Source: JANQLU01 sp964434955
GTDB lineage: Bacteria > Planctomycetota > Planctomycetia > Pirellulales > Pirellulaceae
Direction of reading: 5' to 3'
Assembly: GCA_964434955.1 (NCBI GenBank)
Contig: CAYSXI010000080.1
Coordinates: 1-22,096 of the forward strand
Length of the DNA: 22,096 nt
Position numbers and translations under genes: made by a program. The notes under the pieces were generated by a model. It was not told the DNA's origin. It worked only from the letters and a program-made list of their open reading frames with translations, and searched no databases. Of this stretch, positions 1 to 7,498 are shown in pieces (position 1 is the first letter of the stretch; each line of letters starts with the position of its first letter).

Positions 1-237
1 AAAATCGAGGAGCCGGTCAAACGCAAACGCCGATTCCCGTATCGCAAGCTTGTCGACATCGAAGCCGATATCACCGATCACGAGATCAAAATTTCCGAGC
101 TGCATGAGGATCTCTCGGATCCGGCGTTTTTGCGTGATGGCGACAATGTCAAAAACGCGCAGGAAGAATTGGAAGACCTGAACGACAAGCTTCAGGATCT
201 TTACGAGCACTGGGAAGAAGCTTCGGAGATGAATTGA
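1..237 (+). CDS. C-terminal end of an ABC-F-like ATPase (partial, 5' end outside window)
   Basis: The first 78 codons are open and end at TGA 235-237. A basic patch (VKRKRRFPYRKL) is followed by a highly charged stretch with heptad-like spacing that ends in YEHWEEASEMN. ABC-F proteins (Uup/EttA/YheS type), soluble tandem ATPases that act on ribosomes, commonly end in a short alpha-helical hairpin of this character with an aromatic-rich YxxWEE ending. The ATP-binding cassettes would lie left of the window and cannot be checked. The family call is inference from the tail alone. Another protein with a C-terminal coiled coil is possible. The downstream hairpin at 271-294 has its T-run on the other strand, so it does not obviously terminate this gene. 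Confidence 0.6.
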   Translation, partial: KIEEPVKRKRRFPYRKLVDIEADITDHEIKISELHEDLSDPAFLRDGDNVKNAQEELEDLNDKLQDLYEHWEEASEMN

Positions 238-263
238 GCCTTCCCGGCTCCAAATTCAAACAC

Positions 264-294
264 AAAAAAAGCCGGCAACCCATCGATCGCCGGC
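264..294 (-). terminator. Rho-independent terminator of the small secreted protein gene
   Basis: A perfect inverted repeat, GCCGGC at 271-276 and GCCGGC at 289-294, flanks a 12-nt loop. On the minus strand it is followed directly by seven T (plus-strand A 264-270). It lies 25 nt after the stop codon of the minus-strand gene that ends at 319. On the plus strand no T-run follows. Confidence 0.85.
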
Positions 295-318
295 CGTGAT
301 TCTAATGATCATGATTCG

Positions 319-651
319 TTAGAAGCGAATCCGAACGCCAAGGTTATTCCCCTGGTAATAGAATCCGCTGCGTGCTCCACCATAGTATCGACCATGCGTA
401 TGTGGATAGAATCCGCCGCGGTGTCCGTAGACTGGTTGGTAGGATCGGTAGACACGGGTCCCGGGGTGGCCATACACGTTGTAGGAATTGAAGGATCGAT
501 AGTGGACGGCATTGGGGTGACGGTAAAATGAGCTTCCGTAGACGACCCCGCCTGTGTTGAATCCGGGGCTTCGGAAGCACTGAGCTTTCGATTCCGAAGC
601 AAAAAATGCAACGGCGCCGAGGACGACAAGGATTGCTAAAACCTGTTTCAT
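319..651 (-). CDS. Small secreted Tyr/Gly/His/Arg-rich protein of unknown function
   Basis: The 110-residue protein begins MKQVLAILVVLGAVAFFASESKA, a typical Sec signal peptide with likely cleavage after SKA (about residue 23). The mature part is about 87 residues, low in acidic residues, and rich in Tyr, Gly, His and Arg (for example YGHPGTRVYRSYQPVYGHRG). It ends in GVRIRF. The ATG at 651 was chosen because GGAG sits 5 nt upstream (657-660) and a signal peptide starts exactly there; the frame stays open to 834, but that extension would bury the signal. A single Cys follows the signal peptide. The gene stands alone, with its own terminator and a hairpin in its leader. I do not recognise the family. 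The composition suggests a surface or envelope-associated basic protein, which is inference. Confidence 0.8.
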   Translation of the reverse strand: MKQVLAILVVLGAVAFFASESKAQCFRSPGFNTGGVVYGSSFYRHPNAVHYRSFNSYNVYGHPGTRVYRSYQPVYGHRGGFYPHTHGRYYGGARSGFYYQGNNLGVRIRF

Positions 652-685
652 GATTTCTCCATTCGTTAAACCGGTAGGAAGGGAC

Positions 686-723
686 ACAAAAGCCTGCGCC
701 TCGGGGATCGGCGCAGGTTTTGT
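686..723. promoter_or_regulatory. Strong hairpin in the leader of the small secreted protein gene
   Basis: CCTGCGCC (693-700) pairs perfectly with GGCGCAGG (710-717) across a 9-nt loop. The outer arms ACAAAA (686-691) and TTTTGT (718-723) also pair, giving about 14 bp with one bulged G at 692. On either strand the G/C stem is followed by a short T-run, so it resembles a bidirectional terminator. However, it lies 35 nt upstream of the start codon at 651, not after a gene. It could be an attenuator or an RNA-stability element; the sequence alone does not decide. Confidence 0.55.
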
Positions 724-811
724 GAGTTTCGTGACGCTGGAACGCGAAAGCTTCAGCGGCGAGTCTCTCGCGCAGGGGGCCGCGTCACGAGTTTGGTACA
801 TTGGACAAATA

Positions 812-828
812 TGCAGAATCCGTGCCGC
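812..828 (-). promoter_or_regulatory. Possible sigma-54 promoter (-24/-12) for the small secreted protein gene
   Basis: On the minus strand the sequence reads CGGCACGGATTCTGCA. It has the invariant GG and GC with exactly 10 nt between them, plus the CACG that usually follows GG. The T before GG and the first T of TTGC are replaced by C. Transcription would start near 801, giving a leader of about 150 nt that includes the hairpin at 686-723. Three mismatches to the consensus keep this tentative. Confidence 0.3.
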
Positions 829-969
829 ACACACAGAAAAATTAAAGATGGGCGAAAGTCACCAAGAATCAACGAGTTTTCACGTTTCGGCTCTCGACGA
901 AGTTTCGGCAAAGAAAAAAAATTGTTGTCGAAGTGAGCACAAGATGACATCAAAAGGATTCAGGAGTTC

Positions 970-2043
970 ATGGTAAACGATCAAGAATCAGGAAGGGGCA
1001 AAGGTCCCGGTGATAACAGGCTTCCACCCGGGCAGCATTTGGTAAGTGCTTCGAAGTGGCCAACGATTGGTGAAAAGCTACCGGAGGAATCGAGTCGACC
1101 ATGGACGTTGACCGTCGCAGGGCTGGTCGAACATGAAATCACTTATTCACTGGAGCAATTGATTGAACTTTCGCAGACCGAAATCGTAACGGACATTCAT
1201 TGCGTGACGCGATGGAGCAAATACGACGTTTCGTTTTCGGGTGTGCGGCTTGCGGACTTGCTGGAGGTGAGCCGGGTCCAGGACAAAGCGAAATATATAT
1301 CCTTCATTTCTCGAAGCGAACGGCGGCACGCATCCTCTTTGGTTTTGAACGATGCAATCGATTTGGGAGTATTGATCGCAACCCAGACGGATGGCAAACC
1401 ATTGCCGATCGAGAAAGGTGGCCCGATCCGCTCCATTGTTCCCCGCCGTTACTTTTACAAAAGTGTGAAATGGGTTGAGCGGATTGAACTTATCGAAAAG
1501 GACCAGCTCGGTTTTTGGGAAAGCGACTCGGGCTATCACAACCAAGCCGATCCCTGGCAAGAACAACGATTCATTTCACAAAGCGTCGACAAAAAACAGG
1601 CTCGGATTCTGATCGAGTCACGCGATTTCTCGGGGCGAGATTTGCTTTCGATTGTGGTCCGTGATCATGATTTGCAAAACCTTGATGCGCGGGAAGCTTT
1701 ATTGCGGAATGCGGATTTCGCCAATTGCAATTTGGAGCAAGCCGATTTCAGCGGGGCGAATCTGTCGAACGCGAGTTTTGTTGGTGCCAACTTGAGTCAG
1801 GCGAAATTTGTCGGCGCTGATTTGGAGGGGGCGAACCTGGCCGGTGCCGATATTCGAGGTGCCTTGTTTGAGGGTTGCTCACTTTTTGGCTCGACATTTT
1901 GCGACCAAACCGAACAAGACCCACCAAGTATTTCGAACGGTGCCCGTTTTGATGGTAGCACCGTGATTCCCGAATCGGCAACGGAGGCGCTAACGCCGGT
2001 TCAGTTGGAATACGTTCGAACACAAATCGAACAATTTCGTTAA
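970..2043 (+). CDS. Sulfite-oxidase-like (YuiH-type) molybdopterin oxidoreductase fused to pentapeptide repeats
   Basis: The protein is 357 residues. Residues about 15-201 match the oxidoreductase molybdopterin-binding fold of the YuiH-like group: an N-terminal LPPGQHLV, then WTLTVAGLV, then DIHCVTRWS with Cys78 as the expected molybdenum-ligating cysteine. GGPIRSIVPRRYFYKSVKW follows, then GFWESDSGYHNQADPWQEQR near 181-200. The YuiH-type domain normally ends about there. Here residues about 231-310 continue as pentapeptide repeats of the A(D/N)L/F type (NADFANCNLEQADFSGANLS and onward), which fold as a right-handed beta-helix. No Sec or Tat signal is visible, so a cytoplasmic location is likely, unlike periplasmic MsrP/YedY. 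AGGAG at 962-966 supports the ATG. The next gene starts 69 nt downstream. Substrate and electron partner are unknown. Confidence 0.85.
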   Translation: MVNDQESGRGKGPGDNRLPPGQHLVSASKWPTIGEKLPEESSRPWTLTVAGLVEHEITYSLEQLIELSQTEIVTDIHCVTRWSKYDVSFSGVRLADLLEVSRVQDKAKYISFISRSERRHASSLVLNDAIDLGVLIATQTDGKPLPIEKGGPIRSIVPRRYFYKSVKWVERIELIEKDQLGFWESDSGYHNQADPWQEQRFISQSVDKKQARILIESRDFSGRDLLSIVVRDHDLQNLDAREALLRNADFANCNLEQADFSGANLSNASFVGANLSQAKFVGADLEGANLAGADIRGALFEGCSLFGSTFCDQTEQDPPSISNGARFDGSTVIPESATEALTPVQLEYVRTQIEQFR

Positions 2044-2112
2044 ACTAATCAGAGCCGAACCCGCCGCGTTGATTCGTCGACGTATTGCTGCCACTTCAAC
2101 AAGGAGTTTCCA

Positions 2113-3900
2113 ATGGCCACCGTGGTATCGCCGCCAATCGATGGAATGAAAAAGCTTTCGCCCAAGCGAAATTCGACTCAAGCCACCAACCTGCAAGAGC
2201 TGGTCGGTGAACAGCTGGAACACTTTGGGATCGATGAGGAATCTGAATTTGGCCAGGCGCTGGGCAACATTGTCAGCAACCTTTACCAGACCCAGCACGA
2301 CATCGAAACGCTTTGGAAATTGACGCTGCAATCCATTAGCGAACTTCCTTACGAGGACCGGATTCGTCGCTTTAACGCCAAAAAATTCTTGTCGTTTCAG
2401 TTGGCGAAATTGCTGGATACCCTGCAAAACCCTTTCCGTCGCAGTTATCAGTCGCTGGATTACAACCATATGACGGTAACGGCGAAGGGGCCGTATCCGG
2501 TTTTTGATAATGTCACCGCGATCTTTTCAGCGACACCGGCGATCACGCGAACGGCGACCTACATCTATGCCTGCGCTGAGTGGATTGAAGATGCGTTTCG
2601 TGGCAAAGAGTTGATGCTTGAGATTTACTCGCGCCTGCTGAATCCAACGAGTATCTGTCTGGCCAATCACATTGTTGATGTTGAAGCGGGGCCGTATGCC
2701 GATCAGTACTTGGCATGGAATTTCAACAGTGGAATGGCTGCGATTGATGCAACGCTCTCCCATATTCTCGGGCGCGATGATGTCTTGATCAAAAGCAGGA
2801 ACATTTATGGCGGTGCCCACCAATTGATCCATGACTGGTACGCCAAAAATGGAAACCTGGAAATTGCCGTCGAGACCTTTGATGGTTACGGTGCTGATGA
2901 TTTCGCAAAAGTCCTGGAGGAATGCAGGACTAAGTATGCCGATCGCATTGCCCAGGGACGTCGAATTTACTTGTATCTTGAATCTCCCTGCAATCCTCAC
3001 GGATATGTCATGGATTTGCCTGCGATCTGCCGGAAGGCCCATGAGCATGGCATCGACGTTGTTTTGGATGCCACGGTCGGGACTCCGTTCTTGATTCGGC
3101 CTCTTCAACGAGACGACGTCAATGAGCGACCTGATTACGTCATTCATTCGTACACGAAAGACATCTCGGGAACGGGTGGTGCGATTGCCGGATGCGTGAT
3201 TGGCAAGAATGAAAACATGTTCATTCCCAAAGGAGAGACAGTCGCCGGGGTCAACTGGGCCGACACGATGTTCTGGAACGTCTATTACGTTAAAGGGGCG
3301 TTTCTGAATGCGGATGCGGCCTTTGAAGTCATGCAGGGGATGCGAACGCTTCCGATTCGAATGTTGCGAAAGTGTATCAGCACACTGGTTCTGGCCAAGT
3401 ATTTGAATTCGCATCCGCAAATCAACGTTCATTGCAACGCGCTGGAGAACGACTCGAACAGTGATTTGCGAAAAGAGTATTTGTTTCTCGGATTGCCGGC
3501 ACCGCTATTCACCATCGATATGGGAGAGATTCCGCACAAAGCATTCCATCGTTTCTTCGATTCGCTTTCGCCAACCTTTGGACACATGATCAGTTTGGGG
3601 CAATCCAATACGATCGTCAGTTGCCCATCGTTGACGACCCATAGTGAATTGGACGAATCGGCGCTTGCGGCGGCCGGTTTGACGCCGACGACAATCCGTT
3701 TTGCCGTTGGCGATGAAGCCCCAATGGACCTGATTCGACATCTGATCCATGCGGCCAAGTCGACGATTGACCGGGAAGTCGAAGGCTTCTCCGAGCAATT
3801 CATGCCATTGGATGATGCCAAACGGATGATCGAACTAAACTATATCGATGTTCACAGTCGTTTTATTCGAGCGCAATTGAGCGAAATGTCGACCTCGTGA
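2113..3900 (+). CDS. PLP-dependent Cys/Met-metabolism family enzyme (cystathionine gamma-synthase-like) with long N-terminal extension
   Basis: The protein is 595 residues against about 380-430 for the usual family. The PLP fold occupies about residues 165-555. YSRLLNPTS (172-180) supplies the Tyr and Arg that bind cofactor phosphate from the partner subunit. SGMAA (206-210) and IYGGAHQL (231-238) are cofactor-site motifs. Asp319 in VVLDAT should contact the pyridine nitrogen, and Lys349 in HSYTKD is the Schiff-base lysine. ISLGQSNT (493-500) and TIRFAVGDE (527-535) are the usual C-terminal motifs, so the core looks catalytically intact. Residues 1-160 are mostly helical and charged and match nothing I recognise. 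AAGGAG at 2101-2106 lies 6 nt before the ATG. Whether it acts as synthase, gamma-lyase or sulfhydrylase cannot be read from these motifs. Confidence 0.85.
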   Translation: MATVVSPPIDGMKKLSPKRNSTQATNLQELVGEQLEHFGIDEESEFGQALGNIVSNLYQTQHDIETLWKLTLQSISELPYEDRIRRFNAKKFLSFQLAKLLDTLQNPFRRSYQSLDYNHMTVTAKGPYPVFDNVTAIFSATPAITRTATYIYACAEWIEDAFRGKELMLEIYSRLLNPTSICLANHIVDVEAGPYADQYLAWNFNSGMAAIDATLSHILGRDDVLIKSRNIYGGAHQLIHDWYAKNGNLEIAVETFDGYGADDFAKVLEECRTKYADRIAQGRRIYLYLESPCNPHGYVMDLPAICRKAHEHGIDVVLDATVGTPFLIRPLQRDDVNERPDYVIHSYTKDISGTGGAIAGCVIGKNENMFIPKGETVAGVNWADTMFWNVYYVKGAFLNADAAFEVMQGMRTLPIRMLRKCISTLVLAKYLNSHPQINVHCNALENDSNSDLRKEYLFLGLPAPLFTIDMGEIPHKAFHRFFDSLSPTFGHMISLGQSNTIVSCPSLTTHSELDESALAAAGLTPTTIRFAVGDEAPMDLIRHLIHAAKSTIDREVEGFSEQFMPLDDAKRMIELNYIDVHSRFIRAQLSEMSTS

Positions 3901-3971
3901 AAAGGTAAAGCGACTTCGTTTCGAGCGACTTGTTTTGCTGAAAGTTTCCTGGCCAAACATCGAGTTCCGCC

Positions 3972-4595
3972 GTGTTGGATACCGGTCGAATCATTTTTGA
4001 TATTGAACAGCGGATCGGCAAAGAACCGCGAACGATTGACTGGGCTCACTATGGCTCCATCATCGATTGCCAATTGCCAACCTGGGATTGGGAAAACGAT
4101 TCCATTCGTCCGATTTTCGACAACTGGCGTCGCGTATTTGAGCATGGTTTCGTGACGATGGCGCACATCGTTCAGGCCAACTCGCTGTTGTTTGAATTCG
4201 GTGAAGACAATTGTCCGGGCGCCACGACGGTTTGGTACGACCAGCGGTCTCACCCCGATTTGATTTTGATGCGCAACGCATCTCGGGCCATGTTTGATTT
4301 GAAATCGGCTCCGCACCTGGGGCAAGACGAGTGGGAACGCAACCTGGGGCATCACTTGGCAGACGAACATCAAAGCGCTTTTGGCTGGGCGGTTCCTCAG
4401 CGTTTTCGAGGTCATTATGACGTGCGGTTTTCAAGCGTTTATTTTGATCGACGGCACATTCCCGGCGGAAAGCTGATACGCTCGTGGTTTCCCTGCGTGG
4501 CTTTGCGGGATCAACCAAACGTTGTCGCCATGGTCCCTCGCGATTTCTGGCCGCCAGAACTTGCGGCCCACTGGATGCGCCCTCGGATGCGCTAG
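3972..4595 (+). CDS. Protein of unknown function, third gene of the 970-4595 set
   Basis: The frame encodes 207 residues from a GTG start; no ATG is available near the N-terminus and the frame is closed by a stop at 3939. No convincing Shine-Dalgarno site is seen. There is no signal peptide or membrane segment. The protein is rich in Trp, His, Asp and Arg, with motifs such as PTWDWEND, ADEHQSAFGWAVPQRFRGHY, RSWFPC and MVPRDFWPPELAAHW. It starts 71 nt after the PLP enzyme on the same strand, so co-transcription is plausible. I do not recognise the family. The amino-acid composition and the absence of other long frames with sensible content support a real gene. Confidence 0.7.
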   Translation: MLDTGRIIFDIEQRIGKEPRTIDWAHYGSIIDCQLPTWDWENDSIRPIFDNWRRVFEHGFVTMAHIVQANSLLFEFGEDNCPGATTVWYDQRSHPDLILMRNASRAMFDLKSAPHLGQDEWERNLGHHLADEHQSAFGWAVPQRFRGHYDVRFSSVYFDRRHIPGGKLIRSWFPCVALRDQPNVVAMVPRDFWPPELAAHWMRPRMR

Positions 4596-4796
4596 TTGAT
4601 CGCTCCGGTCGGTACGGGCTTTTGCCAGGTCGTATCGGTTTTGGCATTGGCGCAAAAGACGCTTGCCGCTTTTTTCCCGTCCTCGAAACCGAGTCGATGC
4701 GCAAGCCGTGGATTCGGGCGCCGACTCTGAATTCGCCCAACAATCCTGCTAAAGTAGTGAATGTGGAATTCCATCTTTGCCAAAAGTGATCAAACA

Positions 4797-7406
4797 ATGA
4801 CTCCAGCCATGAACCCAATTCAATTCATCGGATTTAGTCTGCTGCTAATCTTTTCTGGAAGCGTGGCAGCCCAGAATACGCCTTCCGAATCGGCTTCGCC
4901 CAATGAGAAAACTGCCGGCAAGCAAGAAAAAGAAAATGCCGTCAAGACGATCGAAGAGAAGACAAAAGGCATGAAGCGAGTCGACGGTTTTGTGCCATTT
5001 TATTGGGATGAAAAGTCCGGAAAGGTTTTCCTGGAAATTGGCGACTTTGAATCGGAATTGCTTTATGTCAATTCGCTGGCAACCGGGCTCGGCTCCAACC
5101 CCGTCGGGTTGGATCGGGGGAAGCTTGGAGGTCAACGCGTGATTCAGTTTCGTCGGGTCGGCCCGAAGATATTGATGCTGCAAAGAAATCTACGGTTCCG
5201 GGCAAACACCAAGAATCGCGCGGAGCAACGAGCCGTCGAGCAGTCATTTGCCCAGAGTGTCATTTGGGGCGGCAAAGTGGAAGCGGAAACGGAGGGCAAA
5301 GTCCTTGTCGACTTTACGAACCAATTGATGACCGACGTCCAGGGAGTTGCGGGCACGTTGGCGCGAACAGGGCAGGGCGACTTTTCGGTCGACAAAGAGC
5401 GAAGTGCGGTTTACCTCCCTCGCTGCAAGGGCTTTCCAGAGAACACCGAATTGGAAGCGACGCTTACCTTTAAAGGCCGAAAGCCTGGCAGCCACGTACG
5501 ACAAACGGCTCCGACTGCCAATTCGGTTACGCTGCGACAGCATCATTCCTTCGTGAAACTTCCCGATTTGAATTATCGACCTCGTGAATTCGATGCGCGT
5601 TGCCCAAGTATGGCGATTAGGTTTTCGGATTATGCCACCGCTTTGGATGCGCCCTTGGAAAAACGATGGATCCTTCGTCATCGTTTGGTCAAGAAGAACC
5701 CAGAGGCTGCCGTCAGCGAACCCGTCGAACCAATTGTTTATTACGTGGATTCGGGAGCGCCGCCGTTGATCAAGGAAGCGTTATTGGAAGGTGCCAGTTG
5801 GTGGAACCAGGCGTTTGAAGCGGCCGGCTTCAAGGACGCGTTTGTCGTGAAGGTCCTCCCGGAAGACGCGGATCCACTCGATGTTCGATACAACGTGATT
5901 CAATGGGTCCACCGCAGTACCCGTGGCTGGAGTTACGGGGGTAGCGTTTCGGATCCTCGGACCGGCGAGATAATCAAAGGGCACGTGACGCTTGGTTCAT
6001 TGCGAGTCCGCCAGGATCGGATGATTTTTGAATCGATGAATCAAAAAATCACGAGCGCGGAAAGTCCTTCGTTGAAAAATTGTGGAATCGCGGGCGTTGA
6101 GTCTGAGAATGCGCTCGTCCATTTTTCGAAGAATGATCCCGTCGAAGTTGCGTTGGCTCGCATTCGCCAACTGTCGGCTCATGAGGTGGGGCACACCCTT
6201 GGATTCGTTCATAACTTTGCCGCGAGCACCTACGACGATCGCGCAAGCGTCATGGACTACCCGGCCCCGCGCGTGAAAATCACGGCCGATCAGAAATTGG
6301 ATTTTTCTGACGCTTACGCGGTTGGGATCGGCAGTTGGGACAAGATTTCGGTTCGCTACGCGTACACGCAATTCCCTGCTGGCGCCGACGAGCAGGCGGA
6401 ACTGGAGAAGATCTTAGGCGAAGCCGAGACCAAAAAGATGTTGTTCATATCGGATTCGGATTCGAGGCCGGGCAGTGCTTCCCATCCAAAGGCCAACCTT
6501 TGGGACAATGGCGAAAATCCAACGGGCGAGCTTGAGCACCTCCTCAAGGTCCGTCAAATTGCGCTATCGCAGTTTGATCCTTCCAAATTACCGAGTCGAA
6601 CGACGACGTCAGACATCGAGCAGTATTACGTACCGCTCTATCTTCAACACCGTTATCAAATCAATGCCGTTGGTAAAGTGCTTGGGGGATACGAATACCG
6701 ATACGGGTATACCGATCTGATTACCAAGCGAAAACCGGTTGCCCCAGAGGAACAAGCCAAAGCGATCGCATTGCTGATTCGCTGTCTGGATTCCCAGCAG
6801 TTGCGTGTCGCACCAGAAATCGCAAGCTCAATTTCACCTTCGACTCAGAGTACCATTCGCTCGACAGAATTTTTCGACGGGCAAACCGGACGAGATTTCG
6901 ACGAATTCGAACCACCCCGTGTCTTGATTGGTCTTGTGCTTGACGAGCTGTTGAATGTAGAGCGGCTCAACCGGCTTGGCGGCAACGACCATCAAACGGC
7001 AGAGCAGTTCCTGGGTGACTTGACCGAGAAGCTTTGCCGATCCCGGTCAGACGGTGCTGTCGGGATCAAGGACGCCAGCAAGTTCAGCGCGATCGATTTG
7101 CGTAATGGACGACTTAAACGACAGCTCTTCGTTGAGCGACTGATGAAAATTGTTGATGCGCCAAACGCGTCGGTCGATTCATCAAGTGCGGCGTTGAAAG
7201 CGCTTAAGACGGTTCAGCAAATGTTGTCGCCCAAACGGGGGCCTTCAGCCACATTGGTTCAGACTCAAGCCAGTCGGGAGGAGCAGGCATTTCGCGGCTT
7301 GATCGATCGCAAGATTCAACGATTCCTGAACCGACCTTATGAAGTTGCCCCCCAGCCAAACAAGACGACCGTGCCACCCGGAAGTCCGATCGGAAACGGG
7401 GGGTAG
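4797..7406 (+). CDS. Secreted zinc-dependent metalloprotease (HExxHxxGxxH, DUF5117/DUF4953-like)
   Basis: The protein is 869 residues from ATG 4797. That start gives MTPAMNPIQFIGFSLLLIFS and a signal peptide ending near VAAQ; the same frame is open to ATG 4761, which would add 12 residues before the signal. The zinc site is HEVGHTLGFVHNF, with His462, Glu463, His466 and His472 (numbered from 4797). A SVMDYP Met-turn about 20 residues later completes the metzincin-like pattern. The spacing and sequence around it resemble the large DUF5117/DUF4953 zinc proteases common in Bacteroidetes and planctomycetes. Residues about 55-280 would be the N-terminal beta-rich domain. The C-terminal 250 residues are helical and end in a Pro/Gly-rich tail. 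Its substrate is unknown. It lies 201 nt after the preceding gene and is probably transcribed separately. Confidence 0.85.
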   Translation: MTPAMNPIQFIGFSLLLIFSGSVAAQNTPSESASPNEKTAGKQEKENAVKTIEEKTKGMKRVDGFVPFYWDEKSGKVFLEIGDFESELLYVNSLATGLGSNPVGLDRGKLGGQRVIQFRRVGPKILMLQRNLRFRANTKNRAEQRAVEQSFAQSVIWGGKVEAETEGKVLVDFTNQLMTDVQGVAGTLARTGQGDFSVDKERSAVYLPRCKGFPENTELEATLTFKGRKPGSHVRQTAPTANSVTLRQHHSFVKLPDLNYRPREFDARCPSMAIRFSDYATALDAPLEKRWILRHRLVKKNPEAAVSEPVEPIVYYVDSGAPPLIKEALLEGASWWNQAFEAAGFKDAFVVKVLPEDADPLDVRYNVIQWVHRSTRGWSYGGSVSDPRTGEIIKGHVTLGSLRVRQDRMIFESMNQKITSAESPSLKNCGIAGVESENALVHFSKNDPVEVALARIRQLSAHEVGHTLGFVHNFAASTYDDRASVMDYPAPRVKITADQKLDFSDAYAVGIGSWDKISVRYAYTQFPAGADEQAELEKILGEAETKKMLFISDSDSRPGSASHPKANLWDNGENPTGELEHLLKVRQIALSQFDPSKLPSRTTTSDIEQYYVPLYLQHRYQINAVGKVLGGYEYRYGYTDLITKRKPVAPEEQAKAIALLIRCLDSQQLRVAPEIASSISPSTQSTIRSTEFFDGQTGRDFDEFEPPRVLIGLVLDELLNVERLNRLGGNDHQTAEQFLGDLTEKLCRSRSDGAVGIKDASKFSAIDLRNGRLKRQLFVERLMKIVDAPNASVDSSSAALKALKTVQQMLSPKRGPSATLVQTQASREEQAFRGLIDRKIQRFLNRPYEVAPQPNKTTVPPGSPIGNGG

Positions 7407-7443
7407 GATTCGCGAGCGCAATGTCGTGAGTTTTGTGAAACGT

Positions 7444-7472
7444 TTGACGCGAATTCAGGGTAGGGCTTAAGT
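7444..7472 (+). promoter_or_regulatory. Weak candidate promoter for the DUF418 gene
   Basis: TTGACG (7444-7449) matches five of six positions of a -35 box and lies 17 nt before TTAAGT (7467-7472), which matches only three of six -10 positions. It sits 27 nt upstream of the GTG start at 7499. The spacing is right but the -10 element is poor. Confidence 0.25.
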
Positions 7473-7498
7473 ACCACTTTCTGTCGTCGGGGATCCAA

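Larger units (their letters stand above)
652..969. other. Divergent intergenic region, 318 bp
   Basis: The region separates the minus-strand small secreted protein from the plus-strand molybdopterin oxidoreductase. It contains a strong hairpin (686-723) and a weak sigma-54-like site on the minus strand (812-828). The open frame at 650-976 on the plus strand has no family resemblance and runs through the hairpin, so I do not call it a gene. Confidence 0.6.

Noticed and set aside
652..834. N-terminal extension of the small secreted protein
   Set aside because: It would place 61 residues before a clear signal peptide, while a good GGAG sits right before the ATG at 651.
650..976. Open frame of 108 codons on the plus strand
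   Set aside because: It runs through the strong hairpin at 686-723 and the leader of the minus-strand gene, overlaps the next gene's start, and has no domain, signal or ribosome-binding site.
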